A DNA stretch of 42,462 nt, from the NCBI GenBank assembly GCA_018267055.1, contig JAFDZF010000105.1:1-42462 (forward strand), written 5' to 3'. Made by a program: the position numbers and the translations under genes. This document shows positions 28,985 to 37,332 of the stretch, piece after piece. The stretch is from Bacteroidota bacterium (GTDB lineage Bacteria > Bacteroidota > Bacteroidia > Flavobacteriales_F > PHOS-HE28). How positions within the stretch are numbered: position 1 is the first letter of the stretch; every line of letters starts with the position of its first letter. The notes below the pieces were generated by a model. That model was not told where the DNA came from. It saw only the letters and a list, made by a program, of their open reading frames with translations, and did no database searches.

Positions 28985-30319
28985 ATGCGAGCCCTCCTCA
29001 TCCTCTGCCGGATCCTTGTCGGCGCCACCTTCATCATCAGCGGCCTGGTCAAGGCCAACGACGCCCTGGGGTTCAGCTACAAGCTGGAGGAATATTTCGC
29101 GGAGAGCGCGCTGGGGATGCCCTGGCTGGAGCCCGCCTCGCTCGCGCTCGCCATCCTGGCCTGCGTGGCCGAAGTGGTGCTGGGCTTCGCGGTGCTGGTG
29201 GGCGGCCGCATGAAGCTGGCCACCTGGACGCTCCTCCTGCTCACCCTCTTCTTCGGCTGGCTCACGGCCTACACCGCCACCTGCGATCCGCAGGCGAAGT
29301 ACGAGGCCGTGGTGAACGGCGAGAAGGTGATGAAGGACGTGACCTGCGTGACCGATTGCGGCTGCTTCGGCGACGCGATGAAAGGGTCCCTGGGCCGCAG
29401 CCTCACCCCGTGGGAGAGCTTCACCAAGGACATGGTGCTGCTGGTGTTCGTGCTGCCCATCTTCCTGTTCCGCAAACGCATCCACTTCAACACCTGGGGC
29501 GATGACATGGCCATCCTGCCGCTCTCCCTGGTGCTGCTGGCCTTCTACTGCTGGGTGTTCGCCTGGTGGTTCCCGCTGGTGTTCGCGCTCATCGGCCTGG
29601 CGGGCTACATGGGCATCAAACGGCTGGTGCAGGGCGTGCGCGCCGAATGGATCACCGCGGCCTGGATCACCGTGATCACCGTGGCCTTCACCTGGTACTG
29701 CTATGCCCACCTGCCCTTGCGCGACTACCGGCCGTATGCCGTGGGCAAGAACATCCCCGAGGAGATGAAGGGCGGCGTGCCGCCCGTGGAGCACATCTTC
29801 GTCACCTACAAGAACACCCGCACCGGGGAGACCAAGGAGTTCGACAGCAAGGGGACCTATCCCTGGGACGACAGCACCTGGGTGTATGTGGACCGCCGCA
29901 TCGAGACCCTGAAGGCCGGCAAACCCGCCCCGATCCAGGACTTCTCGTTCACAGACCGCGACGGGGTGAACGTGGGCGAGGACATCCTGAACGAGCCCAC
30001 ACCGGTGCTCCTCGTGGTGGTGAAGACGATCGACCAGGCGTCCACCGATTGCCTGCCGGCCATCAAGGCGCTCACCGATGCCGCCTACAAGGACGGCTGG
30101 TACGTCTACGGCACCACCTCCAGCAGTTACAGCGACGTGGAGACCTTCCGTCACGACCACGAGCTGGCCTTCGACTTCCTTACCTGCGACGAGATCACGC
30201 TGAAGACGATGATCCGCAGCAACCCCGGCGTGATCCTCCTGCAGCAGGGGACCGTGCGCGGCCAGTGGCATTGCAACGACGTGCCCACGCTGGAGGAGGC
30301 GAAGAAGAAGCTGAAGTAG
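28985..30319 (+). CDS. BT_3928-like DoxX/MauE-type membrane protein
   Basis: A 444-residue membrane protein of the BT_3928 type found in most Bacteroidota. The N-terminal part is a DoxX/MauE four-helix unit (about 1-165: LILCRILVGATFIISGLVKA, LALAILACVAEVVLGFAVLV, and the loop VTDCGCFGDAMKGSLGRSLT with the CxCFG signature of MauE-like redox-partner proteins). More helices follow (about 178-245). The last ~200 residues are a periplasmic thioredoxin-like domain (AGKPAPIQDFSFTDRDGVNV, TPVLLVVVKTIDQASTDCLP, NPGVILLQQGTVRGQWHCND) that lacks a CxxC. MauE relatives take part in disulfide or quinone redox chemistry; the substrate here is unknown. It is placed upstream of tpiA, as in other Bacteroidota, after a 224-bp gap. 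Confidence 0.85.
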   Translation: MRALLILCRILVGATFIISGLVKANDALGFSYKLEEYFAESALGMPWLEPASLALAILACVAEVVLGFAVLVGGRMKLATWTLLLLTLFFGWLTAYTATCDPQAKYEAVVNGEKVMKDVTCVTDCGCFGDAMKGSLGRSLTPWESFTKDMVLLVFVLPIFLFRKRIHFNTWGDDMAILPLSLVLLAFYCWVFAWWFPLVFALIGLAGYMGIKRLVQGVRAEWITAAWITVITVAFTWYCYAHLPLRDYRPYAVGKNIPEEMKGGVPPVEHIFVTYKNTRTGETKEFDSKGTYPWDDSTWVYVDRRIETLKAGKPAPIQDFSFTDRDGVNVGEDILNEPTPVLLVVVKTIDQASTDCLPAIKALTDAAYKDGWYVYGTTSSSYSDVETFRHDHELAFDFLTCDEITLKTMIRSNPGVILLQQGTVRGQWHCNDVPTLEEAKKKLK

Positions 30320-30480
30320 GTCGAGGTCATCGGGCATGTACGGAGGGTGCGCGCTCCCGCATCCGTGGTCGGCCGTTCCAGGGGCCTTGGGGGCCATTCG
30401 GCCATGCCGCGCTTCCGGAAGGGCCTTTGTTCGTACAGATCACGATCCATCGTTGACAACGTTCGGTCCCCGCCGCGGGA

Positions 30481-30492
30481 AGGGGGCGCCCC
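30481..30492. repeat. GC palindrome-containing 12-mer upstream of tpiA (copy 2)
   Basis: AGGGGGCGCCCC, identical to 22845-22856, here 5 bp before the candidate -7 box of the tpiA operon. The position relative to the box is similar in both places. Confidence 0.35.
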
Positions 30493-30497
30493 GTGCC

Positions 30498-30505
30498 GAG
30501 ATTTG
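30498..30505 (+). promoter_or_regulatory. Possible -7 box GAGATTTG for the tpiA operon
   Basis: GAGATTTG, 38 nt before the tpiA ATG. It deviates from TAnnTTTG at the first base. It would drive tpiA and probably the whole run of genes to the end of the window. Confidence 0.35.
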
Positions 30506-30543
30506 TCCTTCCGCCCATTCCGAACAGCACGGCGGAGCAGGAC

Positions 30544-31308
30544 ATGCGAACGATCATCGCCGGCAATTGGAAGATGCACAAGGACCGCACGGAGGCGGAG
30601 AACCTCCTCGATGCCATCGCGGCCTCCGGCCCGTTCGACGGCGTGGAGGTGCTGGTGGCGCCGCCGTTCCCCTTCCTCGACCTGGCGGTGCGCCACGTGG
30701 GGGGCAAGGGGGTGCGGGTGGCGGCGCAGAACTGCCACGAGGCCGGCCAGGGCGCTTTCACCGGCGAGGTGGGCGTGCCCATGCTCCGGTCGCTGGGCGT
30801 GGGGGCCTGCATCGTGGGCCACAGCGAGCGGCGCCAGTACTTCGGGGAGACCGACGTGATGGTGGGCCGGAAGGTCGCCGCGCTGCTGAAGGACGAGCTG
30901 CAGCCCATCTACTGCTGCGGTGAGCAGCGTGCCGAGCGGGAGGGCGGCACCCATTTCGACGTGGTGGCCACCCAGCTGCACACCGCCCTGAGCGGGTTGG
31001 GACCGAAGGAGATCGCGCGGTTGGTGGTGGCCTATGAGCCCGTGTGGGCCATCGGCACCGGCCTCAACGCCACGCCGGAACAGGCGCAGGAGATGCATGC
31101 GTTCATCCGCGCCGAGCTGCGGAAGCTCGCGGGCGACGCGGCGGACGCGATCCCCATCCTCTATGGCGGCAGCTGCAAGCCCGATAATGCGGCCGGGCTG
31201 TTCGCTGGCGCCGACGTCAACGGCGGCCTCATCGGCGGCGCCTCCCTGGTGGCCGATCAGTTCATCGCCCTGGTGCGCATCGCCCGGGACGCAAAGCGGA
31301 CGGCGTGA
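30544..31308 (+). CDS. tpiA: Triosephosphate isomerase
   Basis: A 254-residue TIM-barrel enzyme that interconverts dihydroxyacetone phosphate and glyceraldehyde 3-phosphate in glycolysis. Active-site segments are intact: AGNWKMHK (about 6-13, Asn and catalytic Lys), GHSERRQYF (about 97-105, catalytic His), AYEPVWAIGTG (about 165-175, catalytic Glu and the flexible loop) and YGGSCKPDNA (about 208-217). The start at 30544 gives the standard N-terminus MRTIIAGNWK; the 51-bp upstream extension is not conserved-looking. It begins the operon with prmA, whose GTG start overlaps its stop. Confidence 0.97.
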   Translation: MRTIIAGNWKMHKDRTEAENLLDAIAASGPFDGVEVLVAPPFPFLDLAVRHVGGKGVRVAAQNCHEAGQGAFTGEVGVPMLRSLGVGACIVGHSERRQYFGETDVMVGRKVAALLKDELQPIYCCGEQRAEREGGTHFDVVATQLHTALSGLGPKEIARLVVAYEPVWAIGTGLNATPEQAQEMHAFIRAELRKLAGDAADAIPILYGGSCKPDNAAGLFAGADVNGGLIGGASLVADQFIALVRIARDAKRTA

Positions 31309-32138
31309 AGTACACCGAGGTCGACTTCCTCCTGGCCCCGCTGGAGCCCTGGCGGGACATCCTGCTGGTGGAGCTGGGCGAGCTGGGCTATGACAGCTTC
31401 GAGGAGACCATGCACGGGCTGCGGGCCTACATCCCCACCGAGCGCTTCGAGCGCACGGCCCTGCGGTCGCTGCTCACCCTGCGCGACCCGCACGTGACGG
31501 TGACGCATACCGTGCGCGAAGTGCCCGAGACCAATTGGAACGCGCAGTGGGAGAGCAGCTTCCGGCCGGTGGAGGTGGGGCGCCAGGTCCGCATCCGGGC
31601 GGAGTTCCATCCCCACGAGGAGGGCTTCGCCCACGAGATCGTCATCACCCCGCGCATGGCCTTCGGCACGGGGCACCACGCCACCACGCGCATGATGGTG
31701 GAGGCCATGCTGCAGCTGGACCTGCGGGGCCAGGAGGTGTGCGACCTGGGTTGCGGCACGGCGGTATTGGCCATCCTGGCCGAGCGGCTGGGCGCCCGGC
31801 ATGTGCTGGCGGTGGACATCGACGGGAACGCGGTGGCCAATGCCCGCGAGAACACGGCCTTGAACGGATGCCACCACATCACCGTGGAAAAGGGCGAGGT
31901 GGGGCTCCTGGCGCCGCGGACCTACGGCACTATTTTGGCGAACATCGAACGGAACACGCTGCTGCGCGACATGGCCGCCATGCGCGATGCCCTGGCCGCG
32001 GGCGGCGCATTGCTGTTGAGCGGGTTCATCCGCCAGGACCGCCAGCGCATGCTCGACGCCGTCCAGGAGGCGGGGCTGCGGCCTGTGGAGGACCTGGAGG
32101 AAGGGGAATGGGCATTGATCGGATGCAGAAGACCATGA
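31305..32138 (+). CDS. prmA: Ribosomal protein L11 methyltransferase
   Basis: A 277-residue PrmA, which trimethylates several amino groups on ribosomal protein L11 with S-adenosylmethionine. The start is a GTG overlapping the tpiA TGA (GTGA, 31305-31308). The substrate-binding N-domain (about 1-65) is followed by the catalytic domain with FGTGHHATTRMMVEAML (about 123-139), motif I EVCDLGCGTAVLAILAERLG (about 145-164), VDIDGNAVANARENTALNG (about 171-189) and the ANIERNTLL motif (about 210-218, matching the NIxxNxLL signature). The next gene's ATG overlaps its stop (ATGA). Coupling to tpiA is usual in Bacteroidota. Confidence 0.95.
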   Translation: MKYTEVDFLLAPLEPWRDILLVELGELGYDSFEETMHGLRAYIPTERFERTALRSLLTLRDPHVTVTHTVREVPETNWNAQWESSFRPVEVGRQVRIRAEFHPHEEGFAHEIVITPRMAFGTGHHATTRMMVEAMLQLDLRGQEVCDLGCGTAVLAILAERLGARHVLAVDIDGNAVANARENTALNGCHHITVEKGEVGLLAPRTYGTILANIERNTLLRDMAAMRDALAAGGALLLSGFIRQDRQRMLDAVQEAGLRPVEDLEEGEWALIGCRRP

Positions 32139-35100
32139 GCAGGATCACCGGCCACCTGTCGTCCACCGTCCGTTGCGCGGCCGGCCTCCGGAGGTCCCTC
32201 CGCCTGTGGATCGCGCTGGCCCTGCCGCTGGCGCTCATCGGCCGGGCCGACGCGCAGACCAAGCCGTTCACCAACGACCAGGCGGTGTTCCTGCAGGAGA
32301 TGACCGACTTCCTGGTGGGGGCGGACAAGAAGGAGGGGAAGCCCTTCATGGAAAGCGTGTTCACGCCGGCATGGAACGGGCCCTTCTTCTCCACCGAGCA
32401 GCGCACGCGCGTGGTGGGCATGGCCAACGTGATGCTGAAGAAGCGCTTCGAGGCCTTCCCGTCGTTCCAGGACTACCTGGGATCGCTGGTGGCCTTCGCC
32501 TCCAGCGGGCGCAGCGCGGCGGACTTCGACACCTGGATGAAGTGCCTGGAAGCGGCGGGGGCCAGCTCCCGCAAGCAGAACCTCGCCGACCTCATCGCCA
32601 TGAGCGCGGGCCTCTTCAAGGACAACACCTTCTACAGCAGCGCCAGCACGCGGTGGCGCACCCGCACCAAGCAGTTCACCTTCGCCTTCGACAGCATCCC
32701 CAAGGTGGTCTTCGGCGCCACCGACCTCATCTGCCTGGCCAAGGGCGACAGCGCGGTGATCGCGAACACCAGCGGCACCTACTACCCCACGCAGCAGCTC
32801 TGGCATGGCAAGGGCGGCCGCCTCACCTGGGAGCGCGCGGGCCTGAAGCCCACCAGCACCTTCGCCGAGTGGGACCACGCCTACACGGTGAAGGCGAAGA
32901 GCTCCGATATCGAGGTGGACACGGTGCGGTTCACCGACCCCTACTTCGACCACAAGCTGATGGGCCGCCTCACCGACAAAGTGATGGCGAACGTGACCAA
33001 GGAGAACGCCAGCTACCCGCGCTTCGAGAGCTACGACCGCCGGATGAAGATCCGCGACATCATCGAAGGGCTCGACTTCGAGGGCGGCTTCACGCTGCAG
33101 GGCGCCAAGCTCCAGGGCTACGGCACCAAGGAGGAGCCGGCCTACCTCACCTTCTACCGCGACAAGCGCCCCTTCATCATCACGGCGGGCCTCAACTACT
33201 CCATCGAGCCGGACAAGGTGGCCAGCGAGGACGTGGGCGTGGTGATCCGGCTGGACAAGGACTCCATCACGCACCCCAGCGTATCGCTGCGCTTCCTGCG
33301 GGGGAAGAAGCAGCTGGCGCTGATCAAGCGCGACGAGGGCCTGTCCAAGGGCCCCTTCTATGACACGTACCACAAGCTGGACATGTACTTCGAGGAGCTG
33401 ACCTGGAAGCAGGGCGACCCGCTGTTGCAGATCGGCAACCTCCAGGGCTCGTCGCAGACGCGCACCTCGTTCGAGAGCTCCAACTACTTCAAGGAGAAGC
33501 GGTACATGGCCATGCTGGGCATCGATGCGGTGCACCCGCTCTCGCGCCTGCGCGAGTTCGGCAAGCAGGCCGGCGACGACTTCGGCGCGAAGGAGTTCGC
33601 CGTGTACACCAAGATGCAGATGGAGCAGGTGATCCCCATGCTCATCGACATGGCCAACAAGGGGTACATCGATTACGACCCCGAGGAGCAGCACGTGCAC
33701 CTGAAGCCGCGCCTGCGCGAGCACATCCTGGCCAGCGCCGGCAAGGTGGACTACGACGTGCTGCAGTTCAACAGCACCAGCGAGGACGGCGTGAACGGCA
33801 CCATCAACCTGCTGAACAACGACCTGGCATTGAAGGGCGTCTCGCGCATCGTCCTCAGCGACTCGCAGGATGTGAAGATCTACCCGAGCGACAAGCTGGT
33901 GACCATCAAGAAAGGCCGCGACTTCACCTTCGGCGGCAACATCCAGGCGGGCAAGCTGAACTATTACGGGAAGGAGTACTACTTCCACTACGACCCTTTC
34001 GTGATCGACCTGCTGAACGTGGACAGCGTGAGCTTCTATGCCGACAGCTTCGAGCCCGACGAAAAGGGGCAGCGCGCCCTCATCCGCGTGAAGAACGTGC
34101 TGGAGAACGTGACGGGGACGCTGGAGATCGATGAGCCGAGCAACAAGAACGGCCTGCAGCAGAAGAAGTACCCGCAGTTCCCCAAGTTCAACAGCACCAA
34201 GGAGAGCTTCGTGTTCTACGACAAGAAGAGCATCCAGAAAGGGGCCTACAAGCGTGACAAGTTCTACTACAAGAGCGATCCCTTCCAGATCGACAGCCTG
34301 GACAACTTCACCAACGAGGGCCTCACCTTCTCGGGCACGCTGATGAGCGCGGGCATCTTCCCGGACATCCGCGAACCCATCCACCTGCAGCCCGACTACG
34401 CGCTGGGCTTCGTGCGCGCCACGGGTGACGGCGGCCTGCCGCTCTACGGCAAGAAGGCCAAGTTCGCCAACACCATCAAGCTCGACCGGAAGGGCCTGCA
34501 CGGCGAGGGCGACCTCACCTACCTCACCACCATCGCCAGCAGCAAGGACCTCGTCTTCACGCCCGACACCACCTTCGGCGTGGCCGACACGCTCTACAAC
34601 GGCGCGGCGCAGAGCAGCACCATGAACGTGCCCAACGTGCACGCGGGCAACGTCTTCCTGCGGCTGGAGCCCGCCAAGGACGTGCTGCTGGCGCAGAAGA
34701 TCGACCGGCCCATGGTCATGTACGAGGGGCAGGCCTTCCTGCACGGGCGGACCGAGCTGACGCCGAAGGGCATGACGGGCGCCGGGCTCGTGGACTTCAC
34801 CAACGCCACGCTGGCCTCGGCCCTGTTCGACTTCAAGACGATGAAGCTGCATGCCGACACCAGCGACTTCCGGCTCACGGAAGGCGACACGTCGAGCATC
34901 GCGTTCAAGACCGACAACGTGAACGCCACGGTGAAGCTGGACGAGCGGGTGGGCGAGTTCGTGAGCAACGGCAAGAACACCAAGGTGGAGTTCCCGGTGA
35001 ACCAGTACATCTGCTTCATGGACCGCTTCAAGTGGTTCATGGACCAGGGCGACATCGAGCTGGAGAGCGACGCCACCGCGGCCGCGGGCAGCCAGGACCT

Positions 35101-36637
35101 CCAGCTGTCGGGCAGCAACTTCATCAGCGTGCGGCCGGACCAGGACTCGCTCAGCTTCATGGCGCCCAAGGCGCGCTACGACCTGAAGAAGCACCTCATC
35201 ACCGCGAACGACGTGCGCTACATCCAGGTGGCCGATGCGCTGATCACGCCGGACAGCATGCGCGTGCGCGTCCGCCGCAACGCCGAGATGGACCCGCTCA
35301 CGCACGCCACCATCACGGCCAACTTCGTCACCAAGTACCACACCATCACCGACGCCACGGTGAACATCAAGGCCAAGCGCCAGTACAGCGGCAGCGGCAG
35401 CTACGACTACATCGACGAAACGAAGAAGGCCTTCCCGATCCGGCTGCAGAACATCAACGTGGACACGGCCTACCAGACGTATGCGCGCGGGCGGATCACC
35501 CAGGAGGAGAGCTTCCAGCTGAGCCCCGCCTTCGACTTCTTCGGCGACGTGCTGCTGGAAGCCTCGAGCAAGGAGCTCACCTTCACGGGCAGCACCCGCA
35601 TCCAGCACGACTGCCCGGGCATCGCCCGCAACTGGATGGGCTTCAGCGGCAAGATCGACCCGCTGGAAGTGTTCATCCCCGTGGGCGACTCGCTGCGGGA
35701 CAACGAAGGCCTGCCGATCGGCGCGGGCATCTACCTCACCAAGGACGACCCCTTCAAGACCTACGGCACCTTCCTGAGCCGCAAGCGCGACAAGGCCGAC
35801 CGCACCATCATCAGCGCCAAAGGGCTGCTCTTCTACGACAAGGCGAAGACGGCCTACATGATCTCCAACAAGGACAAGATCCGCCAGCGCGACCTCCCCG
35901 GCGACCTGGTGAGCCTGAACGTGAACGACTGCAAGCTCACCGCCGACGGGCGCATCGGCCAGGGCGTGGACCTGGGCCGCGTGAAGGCACAGGGCTTCGG
36001 CAACCTCGAGTTCCGCGGCGACAGCGGCCTGGCCAGTGCGCAGGTGACGCTCTATGCCGACTTCTTCTTCCTGGACAACGCGCTGGACAAGATGGTGGCC
36101 GACATCAAGGCCTACCCGGACCAGAAGCAGGTGGACATCGGCAAGACGCCCTATGAGCGGTCATTGCGCGAGGTGCTGGGCAAGGAGCAGAGCGACAAGC
36201 TGATCAGCGAGCTGAACATCAAGGGCGAGATCAAGCGCCTGCCCGACGAGCTGCGGAAGGCGCTGGTGCTCTGCGACCTGAAGCTGCACTGGAACGCCGA
36301 GGAGGAGGCTTGGCAGAGCCGGGGACCGATCGGCGTGGGCACCGTGCTGAAGGAGCCCGTGTTCCGCTACCTCAAGGGCAAGGTGGAGTTCCAGCGGAAG
36401 CGCAGCGGCGACGTGATGACCGTACTGTTGATGCTGGACGACCAGACCTACTGGTTCTTCCAATACGCCCGCAATTACCTTTATGCCTACAGCAGCAGTG
36501 CGGAATTCAACACGATGCTCAGCGAACTGAAGGACGACAAGCGCCAGCTGGAGAGCAAGAAGGACGAGCCGGCCTACCAGTTCATTCTCACCAACAAGCG
36601 CAAGGTGGACGAATTCCGCGACCGCTTCGGTCTTTGA
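32135..36637 (+). CDS. Very large exported beta-rich protein, unrecognised
   Basis: A 1500-residue protein. The start at 32135 (ATGA overlap with prmA) gives a signal peptide of about 45 residues (MSRITGHLSSTVRCAAGLRR, SLRLWIALALPLALIGRADA, then Q). The first ~300 mature residues are helical and globular (QAVFLQEMTDFLVGADKKEG, a Lys/Arg-rich core). From about residue 300 to 1350 the sequence is a long run of short beta strands with alternating hydrophobic pattern and loops rich in Gly, Asp, Lys and Asn, for example GFTLQGAKLQGYGTKEEPAY, FTFGGNIQAGKLNYYGKEYY, GLHGEGDLTYLTTIASSKDL, GAGLVDFTNATLASALFDFK. The end is helical and charged (about 1310-1500; TNKRKVDEFRDRFGL). No T9SS sorting domain or lipobox is visible. 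The pattern recalls beta-helix, beta-taco or AsmA/OstA-like envelope proteins, but I cannot place it in a family. Translationally coupled to prmA and followed 3 bp later by plsY. Confidence 0.8.
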   Translation: MSRITGHLSSTVRCAAGLRRSLRLWIALALPLALIGRADAQTKPFTNDQAVFLQEMTDFLVGADKKEGKPFMESVFTPAWNGPFFSTEQRTRVVGMANVMLKKRFEAFPSFQDYLGSLVAFASSGRSAADFDTWMKCLEAAGASSRKQNLADLIAMSAGLFKDNTFYSSASTRWRTRTKQFTFAFDSIPKVVFGATDLICLAKGDSAVIANTSGTYYPTQQLWHGKGGRLTWERAGLKPTSTFAEWDHAYTVKAKSSDIEVDTVRFTDPYFDHKLMGRLTDKVMANVTKENASYPRFESYDRRMKIRDIIEGLDFEGGFTLQGAKLQGYGTKEEPAYLTFYRDKRPFIITAGLNYSIEPDKVASEDVGVVIRLDKDSITHPSVSLRFLRGKKQLALIKRDEGLSKGPFYDTYHKLDMYFEELTWKQGDPLLQIGNLQGSSQTRTSFESSNYFKEKRYMAMLGIDAVHPLSRLREFGKQAGDDFGAKEFAVYTKMQMEQVIPMLIDMANKGYIDYDPEEQHVHLKPRLREHILASAGKVDYDVLQFNSTSEDGVNGTINLLNNDLALKGVSRIVLSDSQDVKIYPSDKLVTIKKGRDFTFGGNIQAGKLNYYGKEYYFHYDPFVIDLLNVDSVSFYADSFEPDEKGQRALIRVKNVLENVTGTLEIDEPSNKNGLQQKKYPQFPKFNSTKESFVFYDKKSIQKGAYKRDKFYYKSDPFQIDSLDNFTNEGLTFSGTLMSAGIFPDIREPIHLQPDYALGFVRATGDGGLPLYGKKAKFANTIKLDRKGLHGEGDLTYLTTIASSKDLVFTPDTTFGVADTLYNGAAQSSTMNVPNVHAGNVFLRLEPAKDVLLAQKIDRPMVMYEGQAFLHGRTELTPKGMTGAGLVDFTNATLASALFDFKTMKLHADTSDFRLTEGDTSSIAFKTDNVNATVKLDERVGEFVSNGKNTKVEFPVNQYICFMDRFKWFMDQGDIELESDATAAAGSQDLQLSGSNFISVRPDQDSLSFMAPKARYDLKKHLITANDVRYIQVADALITPDSMRVRVRRNAEMDPLTHATITANFVTKYHTITDATVNIKAKRQYSGSGSYDYIDETKKAFPIRLQNINVDTAYQTYARGRITQEESFQLSPAFDFFGDVLLEASSKELTFTGSTRIQHDCPGIARNWMGFSGKIDPLEVFIPVGDSLRDNEGLPIGAGIYLTKDDPFKTYGTFLSRKRDKADRTIISAKGLLFYDKAKTAYMISNKDKIRQRDLPGDLVSLNVNDCKLTADGRIGQGVDLGRVKAQGFGNLEFRGDSGLASAQVTLYADFFFLDNALDKMVADIKAYPDQKQVDIGKTPYERSLREVLGKEQSDKLISELNIKGEIKRLPDELRKALVLCDLKLHWNAEEEAWQSRGPIGVGTVLKEPVFRYLKGKVEFQRKRSGDVMTVLLMLDDQTYWFFQYARNYLYAYSSSAEFNTMLSELKDDKRQLESKKDEPAYQFILTNKRKVDEFRDRFGL

Positions 36638-36640
36638 ACC

Positions 36641-37291
36641 ATGGACTTCCCCTGGGTGTACGGCATCACCGCCATGGTCATCGGCTACCTGTGCGGCAGC
36701 ATCCCCACCTCCGTCTGGTGGGGGCGTGCCTTCTACGGCCTGGACGTGCGTGAGCACGGGAGCCGCAACGCGGGCGCCACCAACACCTTCCGGGTGCTGG
36801 GGCCCAACGCGGGCATCCCGGTGCTGATGATCGACGTGCTCAAGGGCTTCCTGCCCGTGCGGCTGCTGCCGGCCTGGAGCGGCCTGGAGCCCGGCACCGA
36901 CGCCTGGACACTGCTGCGCGTGGCGCTGGTGTTCGCCGCCGTGCTGGGCCACCTCTATCCGGTGTTCGCCGGCTTCCGCGGGGGCAAGGGCATCGCCACC
37001 TCGCTGGGCGGGGTGCTCGCCATCCATCCCGGCTCCGCGCTCATCTGCATCGGCGTCTTCGCCCTGGTCTTCTGGGCGCGGCGCTACGTCTCCCTCGCCT
37101 CGCTCGCCGCCGCCCTGGCCTTCCCCTTGTCGGTGGCCCTCGTCTTCCGTGAGCCCAGCGGCGTGCTGCTGGGCTTCGCGATCGTGCTGTGCGCACTGGT
37201 GTTCTATACCCACCGGCAGAACATCGGGCGTTTGTGGAGGGGAGAAGAGGGGCGCTTGCGGCTGGCGGGAAGGTCCCCCGCCAAGCCATGA
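36641..37291 (+). CDS. plsY: Glycerol-3-phosphate acyltransferase
   Basis: A 216-residue integral membrane PlsY, which transfers acyl groups from acyl-phosphate to glycerol-3-phosphate in the first step of phospholipid synthesis. The three cytoplasmic-loop motifs are present: GSIPTSVWWGR (about 19-29), REHGSRNAGATNTFRVLG (about 37-54, with the catalytic Ser-Arg-Asn) and GHLYPVFAGFRGGKGIATSLG (about 104-124, Gly-rich, with the GGKG turn). Hydrophobic helices cover most of the rest. It starts 3 bp after the stop of the 1500-residue gene. The C-terminal ~20 residues (GEEGRLRLAGRSPAKP) form a short basic tail. Confidence 0.94.
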   Translation: MDFPWVYGITAMVIGYLCGSIPTSVWWGRAFYGLDVREHGSRNAGATNTFRVLGPNAGIPVLMIDVLKGFLPVRLLPAWSGLEPGTDAWTLLRVALVFAAVLGHLYPVFAGFRGGKGIATSLGGVLAIHPGSALICIGVFALVFWARRYVSLASLAAALAFPLSVALVFREPSGVLLGFAIVLCALVFYTHRQNIGRLWRGEEGRLRLAGRSPAKP

Positions 37292-37332
37292 AACGGAACG
37301 GTCCTCCCCGCCGTAGAAGCGCCCACTCTCGG

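Larger units (their letters stand above)
30320..30543. other. Intergenic region upstream of tpiA
   Basis: This is the largest gap in the window (224 bp). Apart from the AGGGGGCGCCCC element (30481-30492) and a candidate -7 box (30498-30505), I see no gene, tRNA, strong hairpin or riboswitch-like structure. A short CGTT/AACG inverted repeat occurs near 30453. Confidence 0.5.

Noticed and set aside
31922-35608. A 1228-codon open frame antisense to the 1500-residue gene
   Set aside because: Its product is rich in His, Val, Leu, Gly and Arg without domains, as expected from the reverse strand of GC-rich coding DNA; the plus-strand protein has a signal peptide and consistent composition.
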